In this document: piece by piece, positions 12,160-22,809 of the stretch
Layout: every line of letters begins with the position of its first letter
Numbering within the stretch: position 1 is the first letter of the stretch
Source of the DNA: Lytechinus pictus
Lineage: Eukaryota; Echinodermata; Echinoidea; Temnopleuroida; Toxopneustidae
Reading direction: 5' to 3'
Assembly (NCBI RefSeq): GCF_037042905.1
Contig: NC_087252.1
Span: 16,483,701 to 16,547,700 of the forward strand
DNA length: 64,000 nt
Program-made: the position numbers and the translations under genes
The notes under the pieces: generated by a model
What the model saw: the letters and a program-made list of their open reading frames with translations, nothing else
Databases searched by the model: none
What the model was told of the DNA's origin: nothing

Positions 12160-12597
12160 GATGGGCTCACTGGCGTAAATCCCGGGGGGATGGGGGGATA
12201 TACCCCCCCCCCCCCCACTTTTCGAGGAGGGGGGATGGCCTGTACAAACATCCCCCCCCCCCACTTTTTACGAAAGAAATGAAAAAAAAATCACAAGAGA
12301 TAATTGTTTTATTGGTGAAAATTCTTCCTAAAATACCGCTTAACAAATAAAACAATATTATTGAATCATACAATGCAAATAAAGAGCCAGTTCACCATTT
12401 CCAAACGAAATACTTATGTCCTTATTATAACATTGAAGAGAAACCCCCGTTTCTTCCAATTCATCAATGTTGGGGTCTTTGGGAAGGGATTAAGATGGAA
12501 TGTCAAAAATGTTGATTGTAATCTCTAATAAAACCATTAAACAATCATGGGGTAAAAAAGATAATAATATTGGAGGGATATTTGCCATATGGACATA

Positions 12598-13772
12598 CAG
12601 TGGCGTAACTACGGAGGGCATGGGGGCACATGCTCCCCCCATCAGCTGACAAAAAAAACCCGGGGAAATGGGGGAAAAGAGAAAAGAGGGAGAAAGGAAG
12701 AGAAACGTAGTGGGAAAGAAGAAAATATTATTCATTATAATATTATATACTATATCTATGTTATGTTACATTACATAAGAAACATTTTTATCATAACTTT
12801 ATTAAACATAATTTGCCCAGGGCCTACGTCTTCATTGTTCCTGGTGCTCACATTGTCTGTTCAACGATATATAACATCCTGTTGTACTAAAACATCCCGT
12901 TTTCAAGTCAATATAAACCAAATATATTTCCTAGCACTTGAGTTATCATTGTTTTATGTAGTGACATATGCTTCTTTTACATGACTCAAAAAGTGATTGC
13001 CCCATGTTAAGGTCTTCGTATATATAAAAACATTTCCTGTCCGTGATTACGTTCACATTAGTGGATTGGTGAGTCTGCTCTTCATGAATTCCTAAAATCA
13101 GTCCTTAAAATGTCCCTTCTTCTGATCTGAATATCAAAAACTTTCAGCTCGCGCTTCGCGCTCGTATCGAAATGCGTATGGTTCTAGTTAATTTATACAA
13201 AGAAACATTAGAATGCCCCACTTCAGGTCTGAATTATCTAAATTATCTCAATTTTCAGCTCGCGCTTCACGCTCGCAATATTTGATTAGTGAGATGCGTA
13301 TGATAATCATGATTGCAATGACTACAAAAAGTGTTTCATGTGTTCAGATGTAATTCTAATAAAATCAGCAAGCGCTTGGCACTCGCATTAGATGACTATG
13401 GTGAGATATGCATACTCTTGAATGAATTCCTAAAATATATTCCTTAAAATCTCGCTGTTTGGGGTCAAAATATACGAAAATTTCAGCTCGCGCTTCGCGC
13501 TCGCATTGTTAAGCGAGACAGGTGCCTATCATGATTACACAAATTTGATTATAATTTCCCTTTTTAGGTGTGAATATTAAAAAGAAATTCAGCTCGCGCT
13601 TCGCACTCGCATTATTTGATCAGTGAGATACATATCCGTTCAATGACATTGTCCTTAAAATTTCTCTATTAGGTCAGAATAACTAGCAACTGAGCGCGCT
13701 TCGCGCGCTCACTCAGTGATTCAAAAATTTTGCTGGTGCCCCCACAATGCCGTGACCCACGGTACGCCACTG
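12598..13772. mobile_element. hAT element (inner of a nested pair)
   Basis: Inverted ends CAGTGGCGTA and TACGCCACTG are flanked by a perfect 8-bp duplication TGGACATA (12590-12597 and 13773-13780). The interior is non-coding. It consists of an AT-rich left part and a right half of regularly spaced GC palindromes (13145-13714). It inserted after the outer element. Confidence 0.92.
13145..13714. repeat. Minisatellite with GC palindrome every ~110 bp
   Basis: GCTCGCGCTTCGCGCTCGC or close variants occur at about 13145, 13256, 13363, 13484, 13590 and 13692. They are separated by AT-rich spacers that themselves resemble one another (TTTGATYAGTGAGAT, CCTTAAAAT). Confidence 0.88.
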
Positions 13773-13863
13773 TGGACATATCAATTACAATTGCAAAAAA
13801 AACCCCAAATATTTCAGTCATCCCCCCCACCCCTCAACTCGGATTTACGCCAGTGGATGGGCT

Positions 13864-14342
13864 AATTCACTGTCTTTTGAAATGATTGTCAAAATTTCCT
13901 TTTAATGTTGTATGTTTTATTTTTTTCTACTTATTTATGTCATATTATCAATACTATTATATATTATTATCTATAGGCCTAATAGGCATCAGTGGCAGGT
14001 AATCGTAAATGCACTGTATAGAGAATTTCATCCCGAGAATCCAGATAAAAAGACAAATTATTAGCAGAATTCCCATGTAATCACACTAATAGTTTATTGA
14101 GATACAATTTGTCTTTCATATTTTCAATTGTAATGAGGTTGGATTCCTTTCTTCAAGATAAAAGCCGGAGACAGCATCCCTTTTCTCAGCGTTACAACGT
14201 ACGAGCTATGGGTACATCCGGGTACTTCTGCAAATCAAGACCTATCGAGCAATGGCCGACCATGCTCCGCGCAATCACAGACGTTAAGTACGCGCGCCTA
14301 TGGCGACTCCGCACTCTAGCGTAATTAGTATACACCTCTATG
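13864..14342. other. Intergenic, no feature seen
   Basis: AT-rich to 14.1 kb, then more balanced up to 14.3 kb. No convincing coding or RNA signal. Confidence 0.45.
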
Positions 14343-15117
14343 GTTATACCCGGGGTATAAAACGCGTCATTTGACGTCATTTTAATCCATGGACTAAAGT
14401 TAGCACCTAGGGGCTAACTTTTGCGATTCACAAAGGTGGACTAAAGTTATACCGGGGTATAAAACGCGTCATTTGACGTCACGATTTAGCCCGGGGGGGG
14501 GGGGGGGGCCACTTACATTGACGAGTGGATACCATGCGCGACCAAAAAAAACACTTCAAAAGGATGTCCTTTTCACGATAGGGCACGTTACGTACGTAAC
14601 GTGATAAGGGTGTCAAAAACACAAAAATAATGAAAAAAGGGTGTCTATTTCGCTAGGAAAATTACGTGTTTAGGGTCGAATTTGCGGGAATGATAAAACC
14701 AAAAAAAAAAAACGTTTTATAAAGGATGTCCATTTTGCCCCAACACTTCGTGTTTAGAGTCCGATTTGCGGAGGTGTAGAAGGTGGGGTCGTACTAAACC
14801 AAATAAGGTAAAGCCGACGACCGAAGGACCCGTAACAATAAAACATTCCTGTACTTGTTTAGGGGTTAGTTTCAGGGAATATTTGCCAAGAGTATCGTTT
14901 TGTTTCCAATACTTGTTAAGGGTAGGGTTTCACACGCCAATACTTGTTAAGGGGTGCATTTTCAGAATATGGAAATTACGTGTTTAGGGTGCTTTTCGAG
15001 ACCCCATGGTCGCGCATGGTATCCACTCGTGAATGGAAGTGCCCCCCCCCCCCCCCGGGCGATTTAGTCAGCTCTTTGGGGTGGACTAAATCGGTGGATT
15101 AAAGTTAGTCCACCGTT
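14343..15117. repeat. TTATACCCCGG repeat family with an internal insertion
   Basis: A direct duplication of CGGGGTATAAAACGCGTCAT followed by TTGACGTCA occurs at about 14350-14379 and 14451-14480, with GGACTAAAGTTA words between. The family resumes at 15060-15117 (GGTGGACTAAATC, GTTAGTCCACCG) after the insertion at 14490-15059. A related copy lies at 25262-25470. Confidence 0.7.
14490..15059. mobile_element. G/C-capped inverted-repeat element with 8-bp duplication
   Basis: Ends are CCC plus a G-run, and a C-run plus GGG. Inside these, GTGGATACCATGCGCGACCA on the left is matched by its reverse complement near 15007-15030. CGATTTAG is duplicated at 14482-14489 and 15060-15067. The 8-bp duplication suggests a hAT-like mechanism. 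The interior repeats GTGTTTAGGGT and TACTTGTTAAGGG words. Non-coding. Confidence 0.78.
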
Positions 15118-15118
15118 T

Positions 15119-15247
15119 TAACCAATCAGAGAGCAGCGTTGCGATTGCGGAAAAGTTTGCCGTAGGAAAAAAGTTATTTGGACGGAGACGAGATTTGGTG
15201 TGATCGGCTTATCTAAAGCTTAAAATTTCACGACTTCAACCGAGATT
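15119..15247 (+). promoter_or_regulatory. Possible plus-strand promoter and first exon
   Basis: A CCAATCA box at 15120-15126 is followed by GC-richer, non-repetitive sequence ending in a strong splice donor, GAGATT|GTAAGTA, at 15248. There is no reading frame, so it could only be a 5' untranslated exon. No downstream plus-strand exons were identified. Confidence 0.25.
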
Positions 15248-15249
15248 GT

Positions 15250-16680
15250 AAGTAAATCACATAATTTTTTGGAGCTTAAATCATGACGGAGCCTTCAGTT
15301 CCATCAGTAAATATTATTGATAGCTTTAACTTTCCAAAAGTATACTCGAAAACTTGAAATGGTATCTGAATCATTGTTATCGTCGCGTCTCTAAGGTGCT
15401 CAGTCCCAGCCATGTACTTTTGTGTGCGTTCATATCTATGAGCAGTGCAGTGCAGTGCGAGACGCAATTAGCGTACACTACACAGGCAAGGTAGGCGTGA
15501 TTGAAAGGCCGATACTAGTTATGCCAGGCAGTGGTTTTGAGTGATTCTCGATTTCGTGTGATTTTCATGAATTTTTTGTTGTCTACGATACCCCTGCCAC
15601 TCCTCCTGGCTCTGCCAACACAATCTACTGTGTATCTAATTTTGTCTAAAGCAAGGCCAAGGCAAGGCCAGGACTCCTGGCAGGATAGCAGCAATACAAA
15701 TGATTTTTTTTTTAAACACTAACGATACAAATACAGAGCCGGTATAGACATTCTACTCTGGGCTGGCTTTGCCTTGGCTTGGATAGATGGTCAAGCTATG
15801 AAGCTTACCTGGTAGCCATGTTAGAGTTAGTCCTACAACATCGTTGGAGTAAAAAAAAATATTATAATAAGGGTCACCTCTAGCTAAGACTAAGGCTAAG
15901 CCCTGATTAAATTAATTTTGGAATAAAAAAAAAAAAAAAGATTGGGTTCCACTCACCGCTGTTTACTCCAACAGCTATAAATGAGCTGATTTTACTTTTA
16001 CTAAAACTAAGTTTTACTGACCTTCGGCATCGCATTTGCGATCACTTATAGATTTACGGTGTCGTCAAAACATAAAAAAATAATGGAAATCCTAGGCCTA
16101 ATTAATATTAAATTTGAGTAGATCTAACTGAGGTCTAACTTTGAAAATTCTCTCTTTTGGGGGTTATTTTCTCTACCCCACCCTCTTTGTTTGAAGTATT
16201 TTTTTTTTCACAAGGTGTCCTTCCAATGTTAAATTCACATGAGACCACAGACAAGTGCATTTGATCTTTAGTCCTCTACATTTGTAGAAGACCGATAAAT
16301 AGGTTTATTTCTGTCAGGGATATGCTCCCCTGAGACTTCATGTGGCTCCGCAGCATCCCCTCCCACAAAAAAAATCAGAAAATGTTACAAGACTCCTCTG
16401 AAACAGCGGATTTTATCAATCTACATTTGTAGCTGCTTTATAATTTTTTTTTTATATACTTTGACATTGCAGTATGATTGATGAATAAATATTTTTTTCA
16501 TTTTTTTTTCCTTCCATATCAGCCACTCTAGGCAACACCGCAATACTTACCCGTGTTAATAAACTGGGACTCCACTCACGCGCATTTGGGTCGCCCTAGC
16601 TTAGAACTAAAGTTTATTATCTAGAAATTGTTAAACTATACTGATAAAATATATTTCATTAAATAGCTTGATACTGTTTG
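15250..16680. other. Intergenic or intronic, no feature seen
   Basis: Several donor-like TCACC/TTACC words on the plus strand could be tiny minus-strand exons downstream of the exon at 16693-16847. None gives a convincing continuation. TCCACTCAC words recur near 15948, 16570 and 24780, suggesting a dispersed repeat. Confidence 0.4.
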
Positions 16681-16692
16681 ATCGGTACTCAC

Positions 16693-16847
16693 CGGTTCTT
16701 TTGTTGCATTTTCAGCCCAATTCTCACAATTCTTGGGAAATATTCGCGACAAATCTTGTCGCCATAGACAGCTACATGTCCATCTTTATTTATAAATGGA
16801 GCGCCCTTTACGATAGTTGTTAATGCCGCAGAGAAATCGTTAGGCAT
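16693..16847 (-). CDS. First coding exon of an unrecognised gene (partial)
   Basis: On the minus strand an ATG in good context (GCCAAAATGCC) opens 51 uninterrupted codons beginning MPNDFSAALTTIVKGAPFIN and ending IVRIGLKMQQKN. The exon ends with two bases of an arginine-type codon at a consensus donor, CG|GTGAGT (donor at 16692-16687). Amino-acid composition is that of a soluble globular protein: mixed charged and hydrophobic residues, with no simple repeats. There is no signal peptide or membrane segment. The family is not recognised. Later exons should lie to the left (below 16.69 kb) but could not be assigned; that region is full of transposons, so the gene may be long-introned, truncated or dead. 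Confidence 0.6.
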
Positions 16848-16861
16848 TTTGGCCTGTGTTC

Positions 16862-16892
16862 AAGGCGTAGCTGTTCTATTTTTTTTTTTATA
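16862..16892 (-). promoter_or_regulatory. Possible TATA box for the 16.8-kb exon
   Basis: TATAAAAAAA on the minus strand begins at 16892, which would put initiation near 16862 and leave a 5' leader of about 15 bases before the ATG at 16847. An alternative is a splice acceptor (AATAG or AACAG) in the same stretch. Confidence 0.25.
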
Positions 16893-16899
16893 GGTATGA

Positions 16900-19280
16900 G
16901 ATCGAAATCACAGCGAGTATTTACACTCTTCCATAATGATTCCGAAAGGGAGGCGCAACACCCCCCACCCACATGAGCGCAAATTCCAGGGGGACATGTC
17001 CCCCTCACCTAGAATAGTAGGGGGGCACATTATGAAATGTCATCCCCCTACTATTTTTGGTCTTTTCATTCAAAATCGAAATAAAATATGTATTTTGGAA
17101 GAGACGATCTTACTTTTGGGGTGCCCTTTTTTTTTGCTTGTTTGCTTATCAAATTTCTTTTGGTCAAGATGACCTTCTTTTGGGGGTGATAAACCTTCTT
17201 TTTTGTTTTTGTTTGTTTGTTTTTTTCTTGTCAAATTTTCCAGCCCCTGGTCCCGGCTACCTTTGGGGAGAGATTTCCGCCCTTGCCTAACAGTACACTT
17301 GATATTGTTTGCGAATCTGCGTGGGCGTCGGGGGCTGGGGGATGAGGAAAAGCGGTGAGACGAGAAAAAAAAAATAGAAGGAAAAAGAGGACAGAAAAAA
17401 AGTGAACGAAAGATAAATTAATGGAAAATAAAAGGGAGGAGAAAATAGTGAGAAAAGTGATGGGTAGGTCGAGATTTTATGTGTCCGTGCAAAAAGAAAT
17501 GAGCAGAGGTTAAGATGTTGTCTGTTTGGGCAAATGTCTGTCTGTTTGTTGGACTGGCGCCTGTTGCAAAAATTATTGAGCTGATGGAATCAGAAAGTTC
17601 CAACTGCTTCATGTCAATCCGACAGTGACAGGATATTAGGCGGTTGTAGGTATAAATCACGCTCTAAAACTGTGTTCTTTATTAAAAAGTTGTCCTTCAT
17701 ATTCATTTTCGCAAAAGAATATCAAGTTTTCAATTAATTGTCCATAGTTATCCTGTTTATGATAAAAATACTTAGAAATTGGGTTAGGTTAGGGTTATCA
17801 AATTATCGGGGCAGAAAATATATTTTTTCAGTTCGCGCGTCGAGCTGGCATTAGTGATTGTTTTTAATGACATTCATTCTATTCACAGCAATATATTATT
17901 AAACATAGCCACTACCACCATCATTATCATCATCATCATCATCACCGCCACCATCACCACCACCATCATCATCACCAAGATAATTTTCATCATCATCATC
18001 TTTCTTTTTTTTTCTTATTTTTTCCCCTTCCCTTCTTCTTTTTTTCCTTCCTATTTTCCTCCCGTTTTAGAGGGGCACACCACCAAATAAATATGTTTGT
18101 TGTTGTTGTATATAAGTTGGCGGATGCCTCATGAAATGAAATAAAAGAGAAAATAAGGAAATGGAAAAAGTAAGAAGAAGGATAAGAAGAAAAAAAGAAA
18201 GCCAAACAAACAAGACAAAATAATATCAAAATTTCGTAATAAAGTCAGTCAGTTTAATAATTATGTTTTCAATGAAATGAGACATAAATTAATTGAAACA
18301 AGTAAAAAGGGCTACATCATAGTTAAAAGAAATAGAGGGAAGCTCCGAGACAATAAAAAGTGTAAAAAAAATCAGAAAAGACTTTGAAACACTCTGAACA
18401 CGAGTATAATATAAAAAAAAAATTGGGAATAAGCGAGGACAAGTAGCTGAGGGAGCCCCCCCCCCCCCCCTCTCTCTCTAGTTATTTACTCAAACTCGCA
18501 TATACAAGAGAAGAAATTCTTACTAATCAAAATATTGCGAGCAAATAGCATGAGCTGACATTTTTTTAAATATTCAAAATTGATAGAGAGACACATTTTG
18601 AACAATTCATGATACATAATAATCATTCATTATAGCTACCAATCGGATTGCGACAAGATCTGAGAATTAGAAATTCATTAAAAGCATAAAATTGTATAAC
18701 ATTAAAATAAGACGGGCGCAACGCATGAGCTAAAGCTTTATATACCAATTAAAAATTTGGACATTTTTAGCGCTTTCGGTAGTCATGAAAAAGATTCATA
18801 TTTCATGAAAGCTCAAATCCCGAGGAGGAATATTTTTTATTAATTGACTTAAAAAAGGCTGTTCTAATTAAGCCCCATTTAATATTTGATTACAAGTCTC
18901 GTTAAACAGTAAAAGATGAAAAAATAAAGCATATTGTGTTCCTCAATTCTCTTTCTCTTTAACCTTATTTTATTTTTATTTTTTTTGGGGGGGAGGTATT
19001 TTGGTTAAAAAAAAAAGAGAAAAAACGATAATTGCTGGCTAGTGGGTGTATAGTGGTAGGGACACCCCGCCCCCACCCCCCCCCCCCCCCTGTAGTTACG
19101 CAAACATGGGACCAAATGATCCTACTTGTTCCAAGGCGAAACTTGTGCAATCAATTAAATGTTATTTTTGAGAAAATTAAAGCTTGCGCTATTTAAATTC
19201 AATCTCTTTCACCTAAATTTGCGATGAATGCTAGCATTATGAAATATATAATTATCAACGTCTGGCGAAAAGAATAACCA
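16900..19280. other. Low-complexity intergenic DNA
   Basis: Contains G/C-run-bearing hAT-like debris (16950-17290, with CTTGTCAAATTTTCCAG words as in the 24-kb hAT), a (CAT)n microsatellite at about 17918-18000, A/T-rich runs and C-runs at 18459 and 19076. No gene recognised. Confidence 0.5.
17918..18000. repeat. (CAT)n/(CAC)n microsatellite
   Basis: Imperfect triplet run on the plus strand, giving an isoleucine/threonine artefact frame. Confidence 0.85.
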
Positions 19281-19289
19281 ACCGATCAG

Positions 19290-19388
19290 CTGACGAGAAC
19301 GCGTATCACGTGATCTGCATATCAGCTTCGATCGCGAGTCAGAAGTGAAGAGCAACTGGCAATAAAATCTGGAAAAAGTCGTCAAAAT
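19290..19388 (+). promoter_or_regulatory. Possible plus-strand first exon with E-box
   Basis: A short GC-richer stretch contains TCACGTGA (an E-box palindrome) and ends GTCAAAAT|GTAAGT, a consensus donor that would split an ATG between exons. A Harbinger transposase relic follows on the same strand, so this may be the promoter exon of that transposon or of an unfound host gene. Confidence 0.28.
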
Positions 19389-19547
19389 GTAAGTTCCCCT
19401 TCATTTCTTTCAATTTTTTTTTATTGCTAACAATGCTTTAACTTTCTTAAACAAAAATTTAATGAATAGACAGTACGATAGCTCGTACTTGTGTTATAAT
19501 ACACAAATAATCATCTTCACAAAGATTTCTGACACACAATACTACAG

Positions 19548-19858
19548 GGGCCGATTGCACGAAAGGGTCTTTCCAAGGACCGTCTTTCGTGTCGCCCATC
19601 TTTTATGATGCGCTATAAGCGGGGTGTTTCTGAAATTTATGATAAACAAATACAATTCGTAAGCTTGCTTTTAAATCAAATTTTATACAATATTGTGAGA
19701 TATCACATCATTTTATAAACAAATATTTTGTTTATTTTAACGGACGAATAGAATATGTTTGCAGATAATTTATTTGAAATGCGTTTCTCATGGCGCATCA
19801 TAAAAAATGGGCGACACGAAAGACGGTCCTTGCAAAGACCCTTTCGTGCAATCGGCCC
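19548..19858. mobile_element. Palindromic Harbinger-type MITE
   Basis: Inverted ends begin GGGCCGATTGCACGAAAGGG and match for about 70 bp with a few mismatches. The 3-bp sequence CAG is duplicated at 19545-19547 and 19859-19861. Three-base duplications of CWG or TWA type are typical of PIF/Harbinger elements. Non-coding, 311 bp. Confidence 0.82.
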
Positions 19859-20749
19859 CAGATGTCGCCTATGAGGTCCATACATGTAATGTTTGGACCT
19901 CATTGGTACTAGGAGTGATATCAGCAACAGACCATACATGCTCGGCAGATTGTGATCAATCAAGACAAGGCAAACATGGCTCACAATTTTGAACTGCTGT
20001 GCCGTCTTGCAAGAGAGTGAGGTATGCCTTATCAATTCATATTAAAAAAAAATTAAATGTCATTAAAATAGTCTTTTTGAATAAAATATTATTTCCGGGA
20101 TTTGAATTCATCATGTAATTGTAAATGTATATATGTGACATGTATGTTACTTTTTCATTCTTGTCATAGTAATTGACAAAAAAGAAGAGGGGGGGGGGGG
20201 ACCTTGCTTGTGTGTTATTAACATATATATTTGTCTACTGGTCACTAGCTTTTTTTTAAATATTTATTTAAAAGAGAGAAAGAAAACATTGTCAGTCTGA
20301 TGAATGCCGGGGGGGGGGGGGGAAAGGTTTAATGAGACTTTGATGAAGATTCATGAAAATATGTTATTCGAAAGTCACTCGCAAGCAATAACCTCTATTT
20401 GTGTAAACAAAGTTCCATAAAATTAGTGCCTTGCCTTCATTATTAAAGCCAATTGAAAGTGATTCACTTAATCAGTTTTCATAGAAGCATCTCTAAGACG
20501 TGCATGGTTTTATCAATGATGATGATCAGCAACAATTGGCAGGTTTTTTTTCTTCACTTTTACAAGTAGGTAAATAGAAAAGCTACTCATGTCAATTAGA
20601 ATTTTCATCCTATGTTTTTTTAAAGGATTTCTGTATAATCTTTCACATTCTGTTCCTCATTTTAAACACTTTTGAATTAAATGAAATTCAAAGAGTAAAT
20701 TGCCCGTTCATGGTGACTCTTCAACACAATCTTTCAACTTCCATGCAGA

Positions 20750-22800
20750 TTCAGCAACACATAGAAAGACCACAGCATGGATTAAGAGACAGGAAGAATC
20801 CATTTGAATACTACGAGGATGAACCCCTCAGAGTGGGGTACCAACAGAGAGGACCACACATTGCCTGTCATGTTACAGGTTTTGACAGGACTTTGTTTTT
20901 ATGCCATTGGTAAGTTTTCATGTGCGAACTATAAAGCAGAAGGTAATTGGGGGGGGGGTCAAATTATGTTCTATGAAAATGATTCTCCAGGCCAAAAATA
21001 ATGAGATTTTGATAAAGAACAATTCGACTAGCAAAAACCATCAATATTGGATGGAGAATTATGAATTGATTCAGTTTTAAAGTTTTACATTACTTGGGGG
21101 AAACAGTTCTGTATCTCATATGCAATATTCATATCCCCACTTGTTCTCTAGTGATCTGAAATTATAATCATTAATTTTTTTCCTCCAGGAATGTAAAAAT
21201 TGGGTTGACTGCTGATTATATATTTAAGATAGTTATTGCGAGTTCAGAATAATGTAAGGATCAAGGATTGGAAGTATCTAGTCATGAAAATTAAGTTTTA
21301 TGTTTTGCTTAGCATGCAGATTTTCCATTGAGTAATTGTCGCCAGAGCAAATATCATGGAACCCTTGTACATTCATGTGTGGAAAATGTGTGGATGTGAC
21401 ATCATCAGGCTACTTCTTCCATATTCATGATAACATGTACATGTTTTACAGAAATAATTAATGCAAAACCTAATATTAATTATTAATCATCCAAATTGTA
21501 TGATTTTTGTTTCTGCTTTCAGCCAGGAGAACTAGTAACCCCTTACATGGGAGGGGAAGTGTTGGGGGTATTTCACAGAAAGGTTTTTTTTCGGAATGAA
21601 ACATGTAACCCTTTGGGTTGGAAATAGGTGGGGATTTTATTTTTCTCTCATTTTTTACCATGTAGCAACATTTTTTAATACAAATATATCATATTCAAGT
21701 GGGAAATTATCATGAAGGATGATTTATAACCACCCAAAAAGAAATATTGGTATGTCATTTCAGCTAGAGAGATATTCTCCATTTTGCATGGATAGTTATT
21801 GCAGTAGAGTTTTTTTTTATGAATCTAAGAAAAATCTCTTTAAGCAGTTCCAGTGCATCATAAACATCAGGTCATGACAGAAGCACAATGTCTGCAAACG
21901 TAAATGGTAAAGTATCAATTGGCTTTCATATCAATAAACCAATTACATAACATCACTTATCATTCGATAACTAAAGGTACCTTTTAGAAGATGCAAGCAG
22001 ACGAAGCAACTATATCACAGTCATCCGTGTGCAGAATCATCAAAGATTTTTCTGAGGCAATAGCAAGGAGTAATAGTTAATGAAGTTTCCAAAGACAAGA
22101 AATTCAAACCACCCATCGACAATTTGATGATTGCTACAGGTTTCCAAGAGTCATAGGTGCTATCGATTGGGGCCAATCCGGGCCATGTCTACATCAGGAG
22201 TCCTGATGGGGAACAAGCCCTGTACTTAGCAGGAAGAACAGGTCTTCTGTAAATGTATGGGTTGGTATACTCAATCAGTTTTCAATGTGATATTCTCTGT
22301 ATTCAACACCTACTAGAGGTATGTGATAATGAAGAAAAAAATATATTGGCCCCTACTACATGTCTTTTACTGTCTTTTATCAAGTTTCAATCTTGTTGTT
22401 GGTCAATTTTTTTTGTAATTTTAAACTCTTAATATGTGAAATAAGACAATTTTAAAGATTTCACTGAAGAAAACAAATATAGATAATCTGCTAACTTTCC
22501 TATTGCAGGAGAAATGAAAAATAGATAAAACAAAATGCATTTTGCTTATTCAGGTAAAGGAGGTATTAATTGCTTGATCAATGAAGATATATTTCCAGAA
22601 AGAATACCGAAGAGAAATTTTCTAATATTCATTTTGTTTTGATCCTTATTGCAGGTATCCGTTGCTCCCCTCTTTGGTGAATTCCTGCCTGCATTCTGTT
22701 GTCAATAGAAAAGGACGGTGTGCTACGGTATAAGCATTCCATTGGATTATATGTGCATGAAAGTGGACACTTGTGATAAAAATATGGTAGCTTGGTTGAT
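20750..22800 (+). pseudogene. HARBI1-like: Decayed PIF/Harbinger transposase
   Basis: Fragments appear in the usual order on the plus strand in different frames: ERPQHGLRDRKNPFEYYEDE (about 20770-20830), QVLTGLCFYAIGKF (about 20875-20920), ISQSSVCRIIKDFSEAIAR (about 22013-22070), FPRVIGAID (about 22141-22170) and YPLLPSLVNS (about 22656). These correspond to the N-terminal, helical and nuclease-core regions of HARBI1-like DDE transposases. Frameshifts, an in-frame stop after the core aspartate region (near 22196) and a ~1.1-kb gap make it non-functional. TTACAG near 20880 and TTGGTAAGT near 20908 could be original intron borders. Terminal repeats of this copy were not located. Confidence 0.75.
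21290..21365. repeat. Dispersed repeat with two foldback-type 15-bp units
   Basis: GCAGATTTTCCATTGAG, then AATTGTCGCCAGAGCAAATA, then TCATGGAACCC. Nearly the same sequence occurs at 40675-40755. The TTCCAT/ATGGAACC borders match the inner border of the 0.4-5.8 kb foldback arrays, so these look like minimal or ancestral members of that family. Confidence 0.65.
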
Positions 22801-22809
22801 AGGATGTAT

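Larger units (their letters stand above)
12168..13855. mobile_element. hAT element (outer of a nested pair)
   Basis: Inverted ends CACTGGCGTAAATCC and GGATTTACGCCAGTG are flanked by a perfect 8-bp duplication GATGGGCT (12160-12167 and 13856-13863), the hAT hallmark. G- and C-runs lie just inside the ends (about 12185-12260 and 13822-13833). The element is interrupted by the complete second hAT element at 12598-13772, so its own sequence is only about 0.5 kb. No transposase. Confidence 0.9.

Noticed and set aside
15780..16040. Tiny minus-strand exons continuing the 16.7-kb exon
   Set aside because: Several 20-25 base stretches have acceptor and donor words, but the choices conflict and none adds recognisable protein sequence.
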